Shown in pieces: positions 48,860 to 59,018 of a DNA stretch of 64,000 nt (position 1 is its first letter; each line of letters begins with the position of its first letter). Where the stretch lies: contig JAFFJZ010000045.1 in assembly GCA_018340375.1 (NCBI GenBank), positions 1,674,001 through 1,738,000 on the forward strand, read 5' to 3'. Made by a program: the position numbers and the translations under genes. Source of the stretch: Gonatopus flavifemur (taxonomy: Eukaryota; Arthropoda; Insecta; Hymenoptera; Dryinidae). The notes beneath the pieces were generated by a model. That model saw only the letters and a program-made list of their open reading frames with translations. It did no database searches and was not told the DNA's origin.

Positions 48860-49088
48860 TGTGTAAGTTTTTTGAAATAAGATTATTTACAAAAAAAGAA
48901 TTGGTGAGGAGGCTTGCAAAAATAGTTTGATATTTGAATTCTCTGACCCAAAAATATGAATCTACGTTGGGAAATCGAACAAACACAATCTTCCTCACAG
49001 ATGTCGATGTTCAGCGGGTACACGTAGTAGAGGCATGCAAAACAACCGTTGCGCGCTGATGTGAAAATCGCTGGATTTCACAAACCAA
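48860..49088. repeat. Inner part of right terminal repeat of transposon A
   Basis: Reverse complement of about 31320-31560, with 'gcgcaacggtt' and 'aaatccagcga' pairs. Its outer continuation is at 56709-57223, beyond element B. Confidence 0.8.
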
Positions 49089-49289
49089 CCTTTAGAGGAC
49101 GGGGAATTTTCAGTACAAATCGACCTCTTTAAAATCGTGTATTTGATGCAGAAATCAAATATATAACTCACGACCAACCTCCGACCAAACAGGTGGTCCC
49201 TTTTGGGACCAGTCCCGTCCGGAAGAGAAAGGTCAATGCAAAAAAATGTGTGAAATGATTTTTGGGTGTTTTTCATCATAATTCTTGGC

Positions 49290-50450
49290 GCTGAGAACGG
49301 AAAAAATAGTGGGAAAAATCCAGGATGCGTCCTTGACCTTGAAAAAGGTCGATCCAAGGTCGATCCAAGGTCGAATTTGTTTTTTCTCCATATATTGAAC
49401 TCAAACTGTGCATATCTACGTTTTTTGATGTGCTGAGTAAGAAAAAAATGGTGGAGCAAATCAAGGATGCGTCCTGGACCTTGAAAAAAGTCGATCCAAG
49501 GTCGATCCAAGGTCGAATTTGTTTTTTCTCCATACATTGAACTCAAACTGTGCATATCTAAGTTTTTTGATGTTCTGAGTACGGAAAAAATGGTGAGAAG
49601 AATCAAAGATGCGTCCTTGACCTTGAAAAAGGTCGATCCAAGGTCAATTCAAGGTCAAATTTTTTTTCCCCCATATATTGAACACAAACATTGCATATCT
49701 ACGTTTTTTGATGTGCTGAGTACGAAAAAAATGGTGAAAAAAAATCCAGAATGCGTCCTTGACCTTGAAAAAGGTCGATCCAAGGTCGATCCAAGGTCGA
49801 ATTTGTTTTTTCTCCATATATTGGACTCAAACTGTGCATATGTACGTTTTTTGATGTTCTGAGTACGAAAAAAATGGTGGAAAAAATCAAAGATGCGTCC
49901 TTGACCTTGAAAAAGGTCGATTTAAGGTCGATTTTTTTTTTCTCCATATATTCAACTCAAACTGTGTAGATCGACGTTTTTCGATGTGCTGAGTACGAGA
50001 ATAATGATGGAAGGAATCCTGGATGCAGCCTTGACTCTGAAGAAGGTCGATTTAAGGTCGAATTTTTTTTCTCTCCCTATATTCGACTCAAATTGTGTAC
50101 ATCGACGTTTATTGATTTGTCGAGTACGGGAATGATGATCAAAAAGATCCTGGATGCAGCCTTGACCTTGTAAAAGGTCAATTCAAGGTCGAGGTCCTTC
50201 TTTTTCTTATATTGAACTCACATTTTGTGTACGTAGTTTTTTTGAAATGCTGAGTACGAGAAAAATTAGGAGAAAAATCCTGAAAGCGTCCTTGACCTTG
50301 AAGAAGGTAATTCCAAGATCCAAATTATTCATTTATTCCATATTTTGAACTTTCACCTCTCATATCTATGTTTTTTGATGTGCTGAGTAAGGAAAAAATT
50401 GTGAGAAGTCCTGGAAGTATTATTGATTCTACATGAAAACACTTCAAGGT
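49290..50450. repeat. ~140-bp tandem array, left, about 8 units
   Basis: The phrase 'gcgtccttgaccttgaa' recurs near 49326, 49466, 49611, 49753, 49893 and onward with growing divergence. Each unit has 'aaggtcgatccaaggtcga', 'ctccatatattgaactcaa' and 'cgttttttgatgtgctgag'. Confidence 0.9.
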
Positions 50451-50639
50451 GGAATATTGTTCCCCTCATTTCGACCCAAGACATCTTGAAGTTCGTTGAG
50501 GATCTGGGTACGACAAAAACGGTACAAAATTCGGAAAATATATTTCAGCTGTAGATACAGTTTATCAATCAACCGAAGCAATTATATGACTGTTCGCTCT
50601 CAGCATGACCCAGGACCAGCGACGTGGACGCGGCGGAAA

Positions 50640-51487
50640 TTTGATCCCTTTGGGGTGCTTGTTTTTCGTGAGTCCCCTTGCCTCTCACGTTGTGGTGCTT
50701 GATTCACGTGAGTCCCCTTGCCTCTCACGTTGTGGTGCTTGATTCACGTGAGTCCCCTTGCCTCTCACGTCGGGGTGCTTCATTACCATGAGTCCCCTTG
50801 CCTCCCACGTCGGGGTGCTTTATTACCACGAGTCCCCTTGCCTCTCACGTTGGGGTGCTTCATTACCGTGAGTCCCTTTGCCTCTCACGTTGGGGTGCTT
50901 GATTCACGTGAGTCCCCTTGCCTCTCACGTCGGGGTGCTTCATTACCGTGAGTCCCCTTGCATCTCACGTCGGGGTGCTTCATTACCGTAAGTCCCCTTG
51001 CCTCTCACGTCGGGGTGCTTCATTACCGGGAGTCCCCTTGCCTCTCACGTCGGGATGCTTCATTACCATGAGTCCCCTTGCCTCCCACGTCGGGGTGCTT
51101 TATTACCGCGAGTCCCCTTGCCTCTCACGTCGGGGTGCTTCATTACCGTGAGTCCCTTTGCCTCTCACGTTGAGGTGCTTGATTCACGTGAGTCCCCTTG
51201 CCTCTCACGTCGGGGTGCTTCATTACCGTGAGTCCCCTCGCCTCTCACGTCGGGGTGCTCTATTACCGTAAGTCCCCTTGCCTTTCACGTCGGGGTGCTT
51301 CATTACCGTGAGTCCCCTCGCCTCCCACGTTGGGGTGCTTTATTACCGTGAGTCCCCTTGCCTCTCACGTCGGGGTGCTCCATTACCGTGAGTCCCCTTG
51401 CCTCTCACGTCGGGGTGCTTCATTACCGTGAGTTCCCTTGCCTCTCACATCGGGGTGCTACATCACCGTGAGTCCCCTTGCCCCTCA
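50640..51487. repeat. 40-bp GC-rich satellite, about 21 units
   Basis: The unit includes 'gtgagtccccttgcctctc', 'acgtcggggtgctt' and 'cattaccg', repeated with a strict 40-bp period. It differs in composition from the AT-rich surroundings. Short frames cross it in all three + frames because 40 is not a multiple of three; I do not consider these genes. Confidence 0.95.
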
Positions 51488-52146
51488 TGTGATCTTGAAT
51501 CAATCGATCTCATGGCAATGTCACTTTAGTGTGGTACTCTTCAAAGCATGGCGTTATGCATAGAAGTATATCGCAAATGGAGGATATGTTGTTCGTTCGA
51601 GATGTTTTTTTACGCAAACTACACAATTGACACCTTCGTTTTGTAGTACATTGGGGGAAGTGGCGACCAAGTAATCGAGTGGCACAGAGTTCGTTACGGG
51701 GAATGTTTTCAGGAGACTCCAGTTTCATTAATCCTCCAGCTACTGAAACGTTTAGTTTTTTTTTTTTTCCTTTCAGATACGTTAATTCTCACGTATCTTA
51801 AACGTTTGATTGTTAAAATGGATATTTGGAAGGTGAATATAAATAAATAACAGTTAATCCAAATGACACAATATATTCAATGAAAGTTGAGGTCTCACAC
51901 GAAAACTCAGAGTGTTTTTCAAGAGAATCAATCGATCTCAAAATTCATTGTTGAAATAAATAGGATTTATTTGATTATAATATTCCGATTTCAATTCACA
52001 AACAGAATTTAATGACAATATTCGAGTTTTTGTTTTTCAATAGTTTACCACAAATAATATCTTCATTTATAACAGGAATTATTGTAATTTGAGCTAATTC
52101 ACAACATCTTCTCTCTTAGTATTTTTTTGTTCATTCAAGTCAGCTC

Positions 52147-52376
52147 GGCTATGAAGGATAGGCGCAATTGCCACACCCGCGTAACCAGAATCAGACTCAA
52201 TGATTTATTTCAAAATTATATTTCACAATCAGAATCTTCTAGACGGCCATGGAGGATAGGCGCGATTGCCACGCCCGCGTAACCAATCTATGAATTCCGA
52301 TTCAAATAACTAACATTGGTATTGAGCCAAAATTGGCCATGAAGGATTAGCGCAATTGCCACACCCGCGTAACCAG
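52147..52376. repeat. Three copies of a ~40-bp conserved motif
   Basis: Copies at 52147-52188, 52246-52285 and 52335-52376 share 'gaggataggcgcaattgcc' and 'acacccgcgtaacca', separated by unrelated AT-rich sequence. Each holds a short GGCG-CAATTG-CC stem and a CCACACCC or CCACGCCC box of KLF/Sp type. Confidence 0.8.
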
Positions 52377-52638
52377 AAATAAGCCCGATATCAATCTTGT
52401 ATAAAATTTTATGATAAAAAAAAAAAACACTGTTTTCACATGGATTGCAACAATATTCAATCGATAGGAGAGAGAAGAAAAAAAAAATTCAAAGAATTTA
52501 TTTAATGAATTAATTTCGCATGAATTTATTATTCATATAGTCTTAAGGACTCATGACGTCAGCACCGAGCCTAAGCAAGGCTTGTAATGCTCGGTAGTCA
52601 GGAAGAGCGTCTGACTGCTGACCAGAAAAAGAGAGATC

Positions 52639-52666
52639 AACTGAGGCTCGCGATCCACCTTATATA
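52639..52666 (-). promoter_or_regulatory. Candidate TATA plus initiator on minus strand
   Basis: Reading the minus strand, TATATAA (52666-52660) is followed by an insect initiator-like TCAGTT with A at 52642. The spacing is a little short for a classical TATA promoter. It points toward the 40-bp motifs, not toward the transposase. Confidence 0.3.
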
Positions 52667-53099
52667 TCCGCGAGAAGCCTCCCCTTCCACCGCGAATTAC
52701 ATTTCTCTCCTTCTCTGCGCACGGTATTCTCGCTCGCACTCATTCTAAACGCTATAATTGATCGACATATAACTAGCTTTTCTCTCTCTTGACCGCATTT
52801 TACACCTATACAAACTATCACTCATTGTTTATAACATCTTTACAAGTATTTTACAACAATTTCCAATACTTTGATAACGATTATATGAATATTATCTCAA
52901 TTCACCGAAATATATACAAGTTAAACACGAATTATATACAAATTATATAAAGATTCGATATGGACTTTATAGAAAGTCCACTGAACGTCTTTAATCTGTA
53001 TAAATTCTATCTATCCCCATATTTGGGATGCAGATCTATCGTTTTTACCTATTTTTACAATATTTCATAATGACATCATGCAATGATTCATTTTGAACC

Positions 53100-54447
53100 A
53101 TTGCACTACTCGTGAACGAAATGAAGGAAAATATGTTTGTTCTTGATTTTTCAGTCTGTATAAAGCATGAGCATTACACAGGCATAAATCAATAAGGTGA
53201 AAGAAAGCTTCCTATACCACTCCATTGTTTTTCGCACTGTTTCCGTTATCGAGAGTTGTCTATCAATATTATCAATGCCGCCCATATTCTCATTGTATTC
53301 ATGAATACACGTTGGCTTTATAATGTCTTCCTTCGTTTTATAATTTTTTTCCCCAGTTGCGCAGAATTCTGGTTCGTGTACACTTGTAAGCATGCGAACA
53401 CTTCGTTTGTCTTCCCATTTCATTGCCATCCAAGCATAATTATGAGCGACTTGTATTTCACCTCGCTGTAATTTGTTTTCCAGCTATGGCATTCCCTACC
53501 TATTCGCTTTGACTGTTCCACAAATCCCCGTATCACGATCATGCAGAAATTCAGCCAAACTAGGGGGTGTGTACCAATTGTCTATATATATAACATGACC
53601 CTCATAAAAATAAGGTTGTAAAAAGTGAGCGACAATATCACCGGTAACACCCAAACCGAACTTTTGATACTCAGTATCTGATCCGGTGTGAACAATGAAG
53701 CCTAGAATGAATCCAGTATCGCAGTCTACCAACTCAAACAACTTGATGCCGAAACGATTCCTTTTCAACGGAATATATTGTTTGAATCGAAGGCTACCTT
53801 TCCACAATAACAGACTTTCGTCTATACTCTATACACAGGTTTTTGCCTGGTATGAGAGCTGCCGAAAATTTACTTTGTGAGTGGTCTATCACTGGTTTTG
53901 TTCTCCGTAAAAGATGATTGACAAATTCTGAATCATCTTCCTTATCTTGGGAGTGTCATTGTCGCAGGATTTGCAAATATCTATCACGATGCATTCTTTC
54001 TCGAAAAATCGGAGTATGAAGCAAAGGATCCGTAGACCAATAATCTTTCAAATCACCTTTCCGAACATGGCCCATGAGAATTGAGAGACCAAGAAACATT
54101 TCAAATTCATCTTTGGTCAAAGGACACCAGTCTTTCATATGGGAAGATGAACTTTGAGGATTCTGGGCATGGTAACGATTTGTCTCGTCTACAACCCTTT
54201 GAACCAGGGGAGAATCGGAAAAATAATTGAAAAAATCTATTGGCTAATTTCCCGTTATAAGAGCGTTAGGATTCATTCTGGAGTTCCCTCCGAAATCTCT
54301 GATTGATGGGTGAAAATTCGCATCATGAAAAATTTGAGTTCGGTCATAGGTGGGGTCTTCCAAATTAATGGCTTCAAATTCTTCATTCCCAGGATCTTGT
54401 TCTTCTGGTTCGGATTCACCGCTAGTCCAGGCCTCTCTGTCAGTCAT
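53100..54447 (-). pseudogene. piggyBac transposase 2, decayed
   Basis: The start at 54447 reads MTDREAWTSGESEPEEQD, an acidic N-terminus usual in PGBD4-like proteins. DDE_Tnp_1_7 words follow: PLTKDEFEMFLGLSILMGHV, SIDESLLLWKG, HVIYIDNWYTPPSLAEFL and NENMGGIDNIDRQLS, keeping the three aspartates. In-frame stops follow ITGN (near 54245), LRQ (near 53955), CIE (near 53830) and ANR (near 53495). No C-terminal zinc cluster is seen before the frame ends. It is only distantly similar to piggyBac 1. Confidence 0.87.
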
Positions 54448-54479
54448 TTTATAAAACAGCAGCTACTGAATGAATAGGA

Positions 54480-54720
54480 TCTGCACCTGAGAAGGAAGAC
54501 CATCAAATGTTCTAATAGGAACTGTTGATGAAATAACCACAGCCAAATGAGGATCCGTTCGAAATATCTTGGAAAAGCCTGCGTGAGGTACTATCGCCGG
54601 ACCTGTGGAGAGGAATCGCGAAATATCCTGAAGAAGAATGTTGATCAAATAACCACCGCCAAATGAGAACGCTCTTGAACTATCCTGAAAAGGACCGTCC
54701 AAGTTATGATCACCGTACCT
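54480..54720. repeat. Degenerate ~110-bp direct repeats
   Basis: Two or three diverged units share 'aactatcctgaa' style words followed by 'tgatcaaataaccaccgcc'. The last runs into the left arm of palindrome D. Confidence 0.45.
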
Positions 54721-56005
54721 GAGATGAATGGACGCGAAATTTGTATGTTTATATGGATATATTTACATTTATATATGTATATGTACCCAAGATGTCAAAC
54801 GAACACAGAGTGGGTAATTGACTTCAAACACTGATTTTCTTGGGAATCCCTTCTTTGCCATTAGGCACACCCGGTTCAAGGATGAATCCGCAGGGTACTC
54901 AGAGTATAATGTAGAAACGGAAACACGAGTTCCAGCGCCGCCTACAACTTGGTCGGGAACTAAAGCTCACACACACAACGATACCACATATACGTTTACA
55001 CTCACACTAAAGGCGCTATTAGTATGAGGGTAAACGTATATGTAGTATCGTTGTGTGTGTGGGCTTTAGTTCCCGACCAGGTTGTAGGCGGCGCTGGAAC
55101 TCGTGTTTTTGGTTCTACATTATACCTTGGGTACCCTGTGAATCCGGTCTAAAGATTTGATCGAATAGTGGGTAACGCTCCTCAGCTGCATAACCTACTA
55201 TTTGAGGGTTTTAATAGCCGTGCTCCGATTACCTTCCATGCTCTACTGGGTCTGTCACATTGGATTCCTGAGAAGTTCAGTGTGTGAAGTGAATTACCCA
55301 TCCCGTGTTCGTTTGACATCTTGAGTACGTATGCATATGTCCCAGAACACATGTCCGACCTTTTGAGAGCATATTCTGAACCGAAATGCAATTTTTTCCC
55401 GTTTGAAAAAAAATGTTTGGAGGCTCCGTTCTTGAAATATGAGCATTTTTAGATTTTTTTGAAAATCCAAATAACTCAGAAGCATCGTATGTTACATACT
55501 TCAGTCTAATACCATTCGCCAAGTTGGAAAATGACGGATCTCTAGGGAAAAAAATTGAACTATTATATCTCCATTTGTTCCGGAGCTACAGCGATTTGAA
55601 GTTGCTGAATTCTGATTGGCTGGAAGCTCAGAAATTTCAAATCACTGTAGCTCCGGAACGAATAGGGATATAATAGTTTAATTTTTTCTCCTAGAGATCC
55701 GCCGTTTTCCAACTTAGCAAATCGTATCAGACTGAAGTATGTAGTATACGATGCTTCTGAGTCATTTGGATTCTAAAAAACATCTGAAAATGCTCATATC
55801 GCAAGAACGAAGCCTCCAAAAATTTTTTTCCAAACGGGGAAAAATTGCATTTTGGTTGCAGGATATGCTCTCAAAAGGTCAGACATGTGTTCTGGGACAC
55901 CCTGTATATATATATATAAATATATCCACATACATATATACAAATTTCGCGTTCATTCATCTCAGGTACGGTGATCATATCTTGGACGGTCCGTTTTAGG
56001 ATAGG
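54680..56005. mobile_element. Palindromic element D, split by a foldback insertion
   Basis: Left arm 54680-55012 pairs with 55022-55333 plus 55905-56005. Paired words include 'ggaccgtccaag', 'atgatcaccgtacctgag', 'gatgtcaaacgaacac' and 'gcgccgcctacaac'. The centre is near 55017. Without the inserted foldback it is about 750 bp. It has no coding. Confidence 0.8.
55334..55904. mobile_element. Foldback element (571 bp), copy 2
   Basis: Same family and length as 151-722. Arms meet near 55620. The right end reads GGGACACCCTG against a TA tract; the left end is slightly mutated. It is inserted in the right arm of palindrome D at a TA-rich site. Confidence 0.82.
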
Positions 56006-56029
56006 CAAAATATGAAAGAAATAAGTTAA

Positions 56030-56640
56030 TTGGATCTTGGAATTACCTTTTCCAAAGTGAAGGACGCATCCAGGAATTTTTTTCCACCATTTTTCTCGTA
56101 CTCGGCACATCGAAAAACGCAGATATACACAGTTTGAGTGCAAAAAATAGAGAAAAGGAAATTCAACCTCGAATCGACCTTTTTCAAGGTCAAAGACGGA
56201 TCCAGAATTTTTTTTCACTATTTTTTTCGTACTCAGCACATCATAGGACGAGGATATACACAGTTCGAGTTCAATATATGGAGAGCAAAAAATTTGACCT
56301 CGAATTAACCTTTGCCAAGGTCCAGGAAGCATTCAGGATTTTTTTCACCATTTTTTTCGTACTCAGCACATAAAAAAACGTTGATATACAAAGTTTGAGT
56401 TTAATATATAAAGAAAAAAGAATTCGACCTTGAATCGACCTTTTTCAAGGTCAAGGACACATCCTGGATTTTTTTCATTTTTTTTTTCGTACTCAGCGCA
56501 TCAAAAAACGTAGATATACACAATTTGAGTTCAATATATGGAGAAAAAAAAATTCGACCTTGAATTGACCTTTTCCAAGGTCGAGGACGCATCCTGGATT
56601 TTTTTCATTATTTTTTTCGTTCTCAGCACAAAAATTCACC
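56030..56640. repeat. ~130-bp tandem array, right, about 5 units, inverted
   Basis: These are reverse-complement units of the array at 49290-50450, with 'ttcgaccttgaatcgacct' and 'cgtactcagca' words. Confidence 0.88.
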
Positions 56641-56708
56641 CTTGAGAAACACTCAAAATCCTCTTTCCCCGGGTGGTCCCTTTTGGGACCAGTCCCGTCC
56701 TCTAAAGG

Positions 56709-57223
56709 CTAATAATCTGATCAATCTAACACTTTCCAAAAAGTTTATCCATATACTGACGAACAACTTTGTGGCTGGAAGTTTTTCGTACCTCCCATTT
56801 TCCCTACCACTTTTTGATCCCAAAGCATAGAAAACATGCTTCACACTTTGGATAAAAAAACTATGAATTTGTTATAAATTCTCACAAATTTGTTCAATAT
56901 TTTCGTCATCGACAAAGTCTTACGAATCAGAATCCGTGAGATTCACTCAGATACATAAGAAAATGACCGAGTTATGACGAGTTTAATATTCAAAAACATT
57001 GGTTTTGGTTGCAAAGAATAGGTAGTTTTCATTTGTTTTTCTCAAAAACTATTGATCATAGGGAAAAATTGGAATGGAAGACTCGTATTGATTTTTCAAG
57101 CCCTAACACCGAATGTTTTCAGATTTTTGGAATTTCGATTTTTTTTCCGACTCCTGACGTCACGGCTTGGACAATACTTATCCCGCAGTTCGAGCGTATC
57201 GTCGGTTCTTGCATCCGGACCCT
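56709..57223. repeat. Outer part of right terminal repeat of transposon A
   Basis: Reverse complement of 30816-31320, ending GGACCCT before CAATTG. Confidence 0.85.
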
Positions 57224-58130
57224 CAATTGTCCAAGTTTCGCAACCATATAATGCTGTGCTCCAAACGTAAATCTTTAGGAATTTCTTCCTCACTCCTAAG
57301 CTGATATTCTTCATACATAGTAACTGTTTCTTTCAGTGAAAAGTCTGTTTTCTCTGTGCTACTCTTGCTCTCATATCTTGCCCGCTTCCACCGTTTCCTG
57401 TGATAACGCTTCCTGGATATTTGGATTCTTTCACTTGCTGAATTGTCTCTGCATCTATTTTGATTTTCGTTCTTCTTGTTGTTTTCGCCGTTGTACAAAT
57501 CATAAATTTTGTTTTGTCCTTATTCATATTCATGCAATAGTTTTCTAGTAATACTGTTTTCATCGTGTTGAGAGTATTTTCTAACTCAGCACCACTCGTA
57601 GCTAATATAGCTATGTCATTCGCAAATCTCAGCATGCTTACATGTTCATCTCGAATTTGTGATTTCAATTGCACTCGCTCCTTCACATCGTTCATCGCTT
57701 CTTCTATATACAAGCTGAAAGTCAATGGCGATAGTGAGCATCCTCGTCTCACTCCCCTTTTAATTTGTGCTTCTCCTTTTGGACCCTCCATTTCTATGAT
57801 TGCGGTTTGATTCTTATATAATTCATATATTATTCTCTCATCCCTGAAATGAATTCTTACCTTTTCTCAAAATCGCAAACATCTTCTCCCAATCAAAATC
57901 ATCGAATGTTTTTGTATATCTACAAAACCTATATACACAGACTTTTTCAACTCTAGACTTTTCTCTACTACTGTTCTGAGTGCTAATATTGCTTCAAGTG
58001 TTCCCCTATTTTCCCTAAAACCGAACTGATCTTCCGCTGATCTACTCTCTATTCTATTCTCTATTCTCCTGTATATGATTTTTATCAGTATTTTCGAGAC
58101 ATGTGAAGTTGAACGAATGGTTCTGTAATG
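57224..58130 (-). mobile_element. RTE copy 3, 5' part, with broken RT
   Basis: The minus strand encodes motif B (GVRRGCSLSPLTFSLYIEEA), motif C (LRFANDIAILA, where the first catalytic D is N) and the part up to LYGCETWT. A frame shift lies near 57860, and the long frame ends near 57333. The 5' truncation is at 58130, next to ACTACAA (58131-58137). The 3' half is at 30426-30815. Confidence 0.9.
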
Positions 58131-58493
58131 ACTACAATAATTTTTGTCAATTTCCCAAAAGCCACGAAGATGATGATGGAATTCAAGTGATTAAAATTCT
58201 ACATTATTTGCGCCGCATTTTCATGAGTTTTCACTGACAGTTGAAATAGAGAAAATTGTATCTTCTCAACCAATTCTTGCTGTTGTATTGTATTGTATTG
58301 TATTTCTCCATTTGTTTCTCATCGGCGTTCACTTACATTGTTTGTGAGCGCCGCCACACCCTGAAGAATCTCCCCGCCTATTCATCCTACAACTACCTTA
58401 TCCTAAATTACACTTGAATCTGAATCTTAACCTGAACACTCATCCACAACCGCTATATATAGAGAGAGGGAGAGATCATCTTCCCTCTCTCCA

Positions 58494-59010
58494 TCATTCA
58501 TTCTCCACTCCTCCCATCCCCCCACCCAATTCCGCCCTCCTCCTCCAATTCCCCCCACTCACCCCTCTCTTCTTCCTATCTCCAGTTCTTCCTCCCCCAT
58601 CCCCATTTCCTCCGGATAATCCCTCCTTCCCTCCTCCCACCCCCCCCCTCTTCTGTCCTTCATCTCCCTCCAGCATCTCACAGCTACTTCTCCCGCCTCC
58701 CCCTTTTCCAACTTTACCTCATATCTACATGCCCTTCCCCTGAATCCTATCCTTACCTTATCCCTCTTGCACTCCTCTCTCACCATGTAGCCTGGTGTCC
58801 TCCAATCTAATCTCCACACCCATCTCAAATACTTTTGTATTGGTGCCTCCATTCCCTTTCTCTCTTTCCACCCATGTCTCCACCCGGTATTCCAAAACCG
58901 TTTCCACTAACCTATCCCATATCTACAACCTCCTTTCCCAGTCCGCTCCCAATTTCCTTTCCCCTATCCCCCATACTGTCCTCATCACCTCCATCCCTCT
59001 CCTCAATCTT
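58494..59010 (-). pseudogene. LINE B post-RT region
   Basis: Words TPGYMVREECKRDKVRIGF and VRCWREM match LINE A (TPGYMVREELKRDKMRVGL and LRCRKEM). Several shifts are present. The knuckle seen in LINE A is not found. Confidence 0.8.
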
Positions 59011-59018
59011 CCCCTTGA

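Larger units (their letters stand above)
51488..53099. other. Noncoding interior of element B
   Basis: AT-rich, with three copies of a 40-bp motif (52147-52376) and a candidate core promoter (52639-52666). No coding frame is recognised. Confidence 0.5.
49089..56708. mobile_element. Element B, 7.6-kb element with satellite-bearing inverted ends
   Basis: Ends CCTTTAGAGGACGGG and CCCGTCCTCTAAAGG are inverted. Inside each end is GGTCCCTTTTGGGACC, itself a hairpin. Inverted arrays of a ~140-bp unit follow (49290-50450 and 56030-56640). The flanking tetramers are CCAA and CTAA, which could be a decayed TTAA. It breaks the right terminal repeat of transposon A, whose two parts are contiguous in the left copy. 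It contains a decayed piggyBac-type transposase on the minus strand, so it may be a piggyBac relative. Confidence 0.72.
30816..57223 (+). mobile_element. Transposon A, DUF7869-type transposon swollen by nested insertions
   Basis: Ends AGGGTCCGGATGC and GCATCCGGACCCT are inverted and flanked by CAATTG (30810-30815 and 57224-57229), inside RTE copy 3. Other RTE copies show the uninterrupted site. Because CAATTG is palindromic, the true duplication may be 6 or 4 bp. The left terminal repeat is about 745 bp. The right one is split by element B. Subtracting the LINE, piggyBac plus copia, RTE and element B leaves about 5.5 kb. It encodes a transposase-like gene on + whose parts lie at 36789-37085 and 47498-48688. 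Confidence 0.82.

Noticed and set aside
50718..51231. Overlapping 77-codon frames on + with a repeated peptide
   Set aside because: They follow from the 40-bp satellite, which is open by chance in all three frames; they have no start context or homology.
50640..51487. CRISPR-like array
   Set aside because: Units are adjacent without unique spacers, and the genome is eukaryotic.
30816..57223. A Polinton/Maverick giant transposon (26 kb, AG...CT ends, 6-bp duplication)
   Set aside because: The end word and duplication fit, but no polymerase B, capsid, ATPase or protease is present. The bulk of the length is later insertions, and the element's own gene is DUF7869-like.
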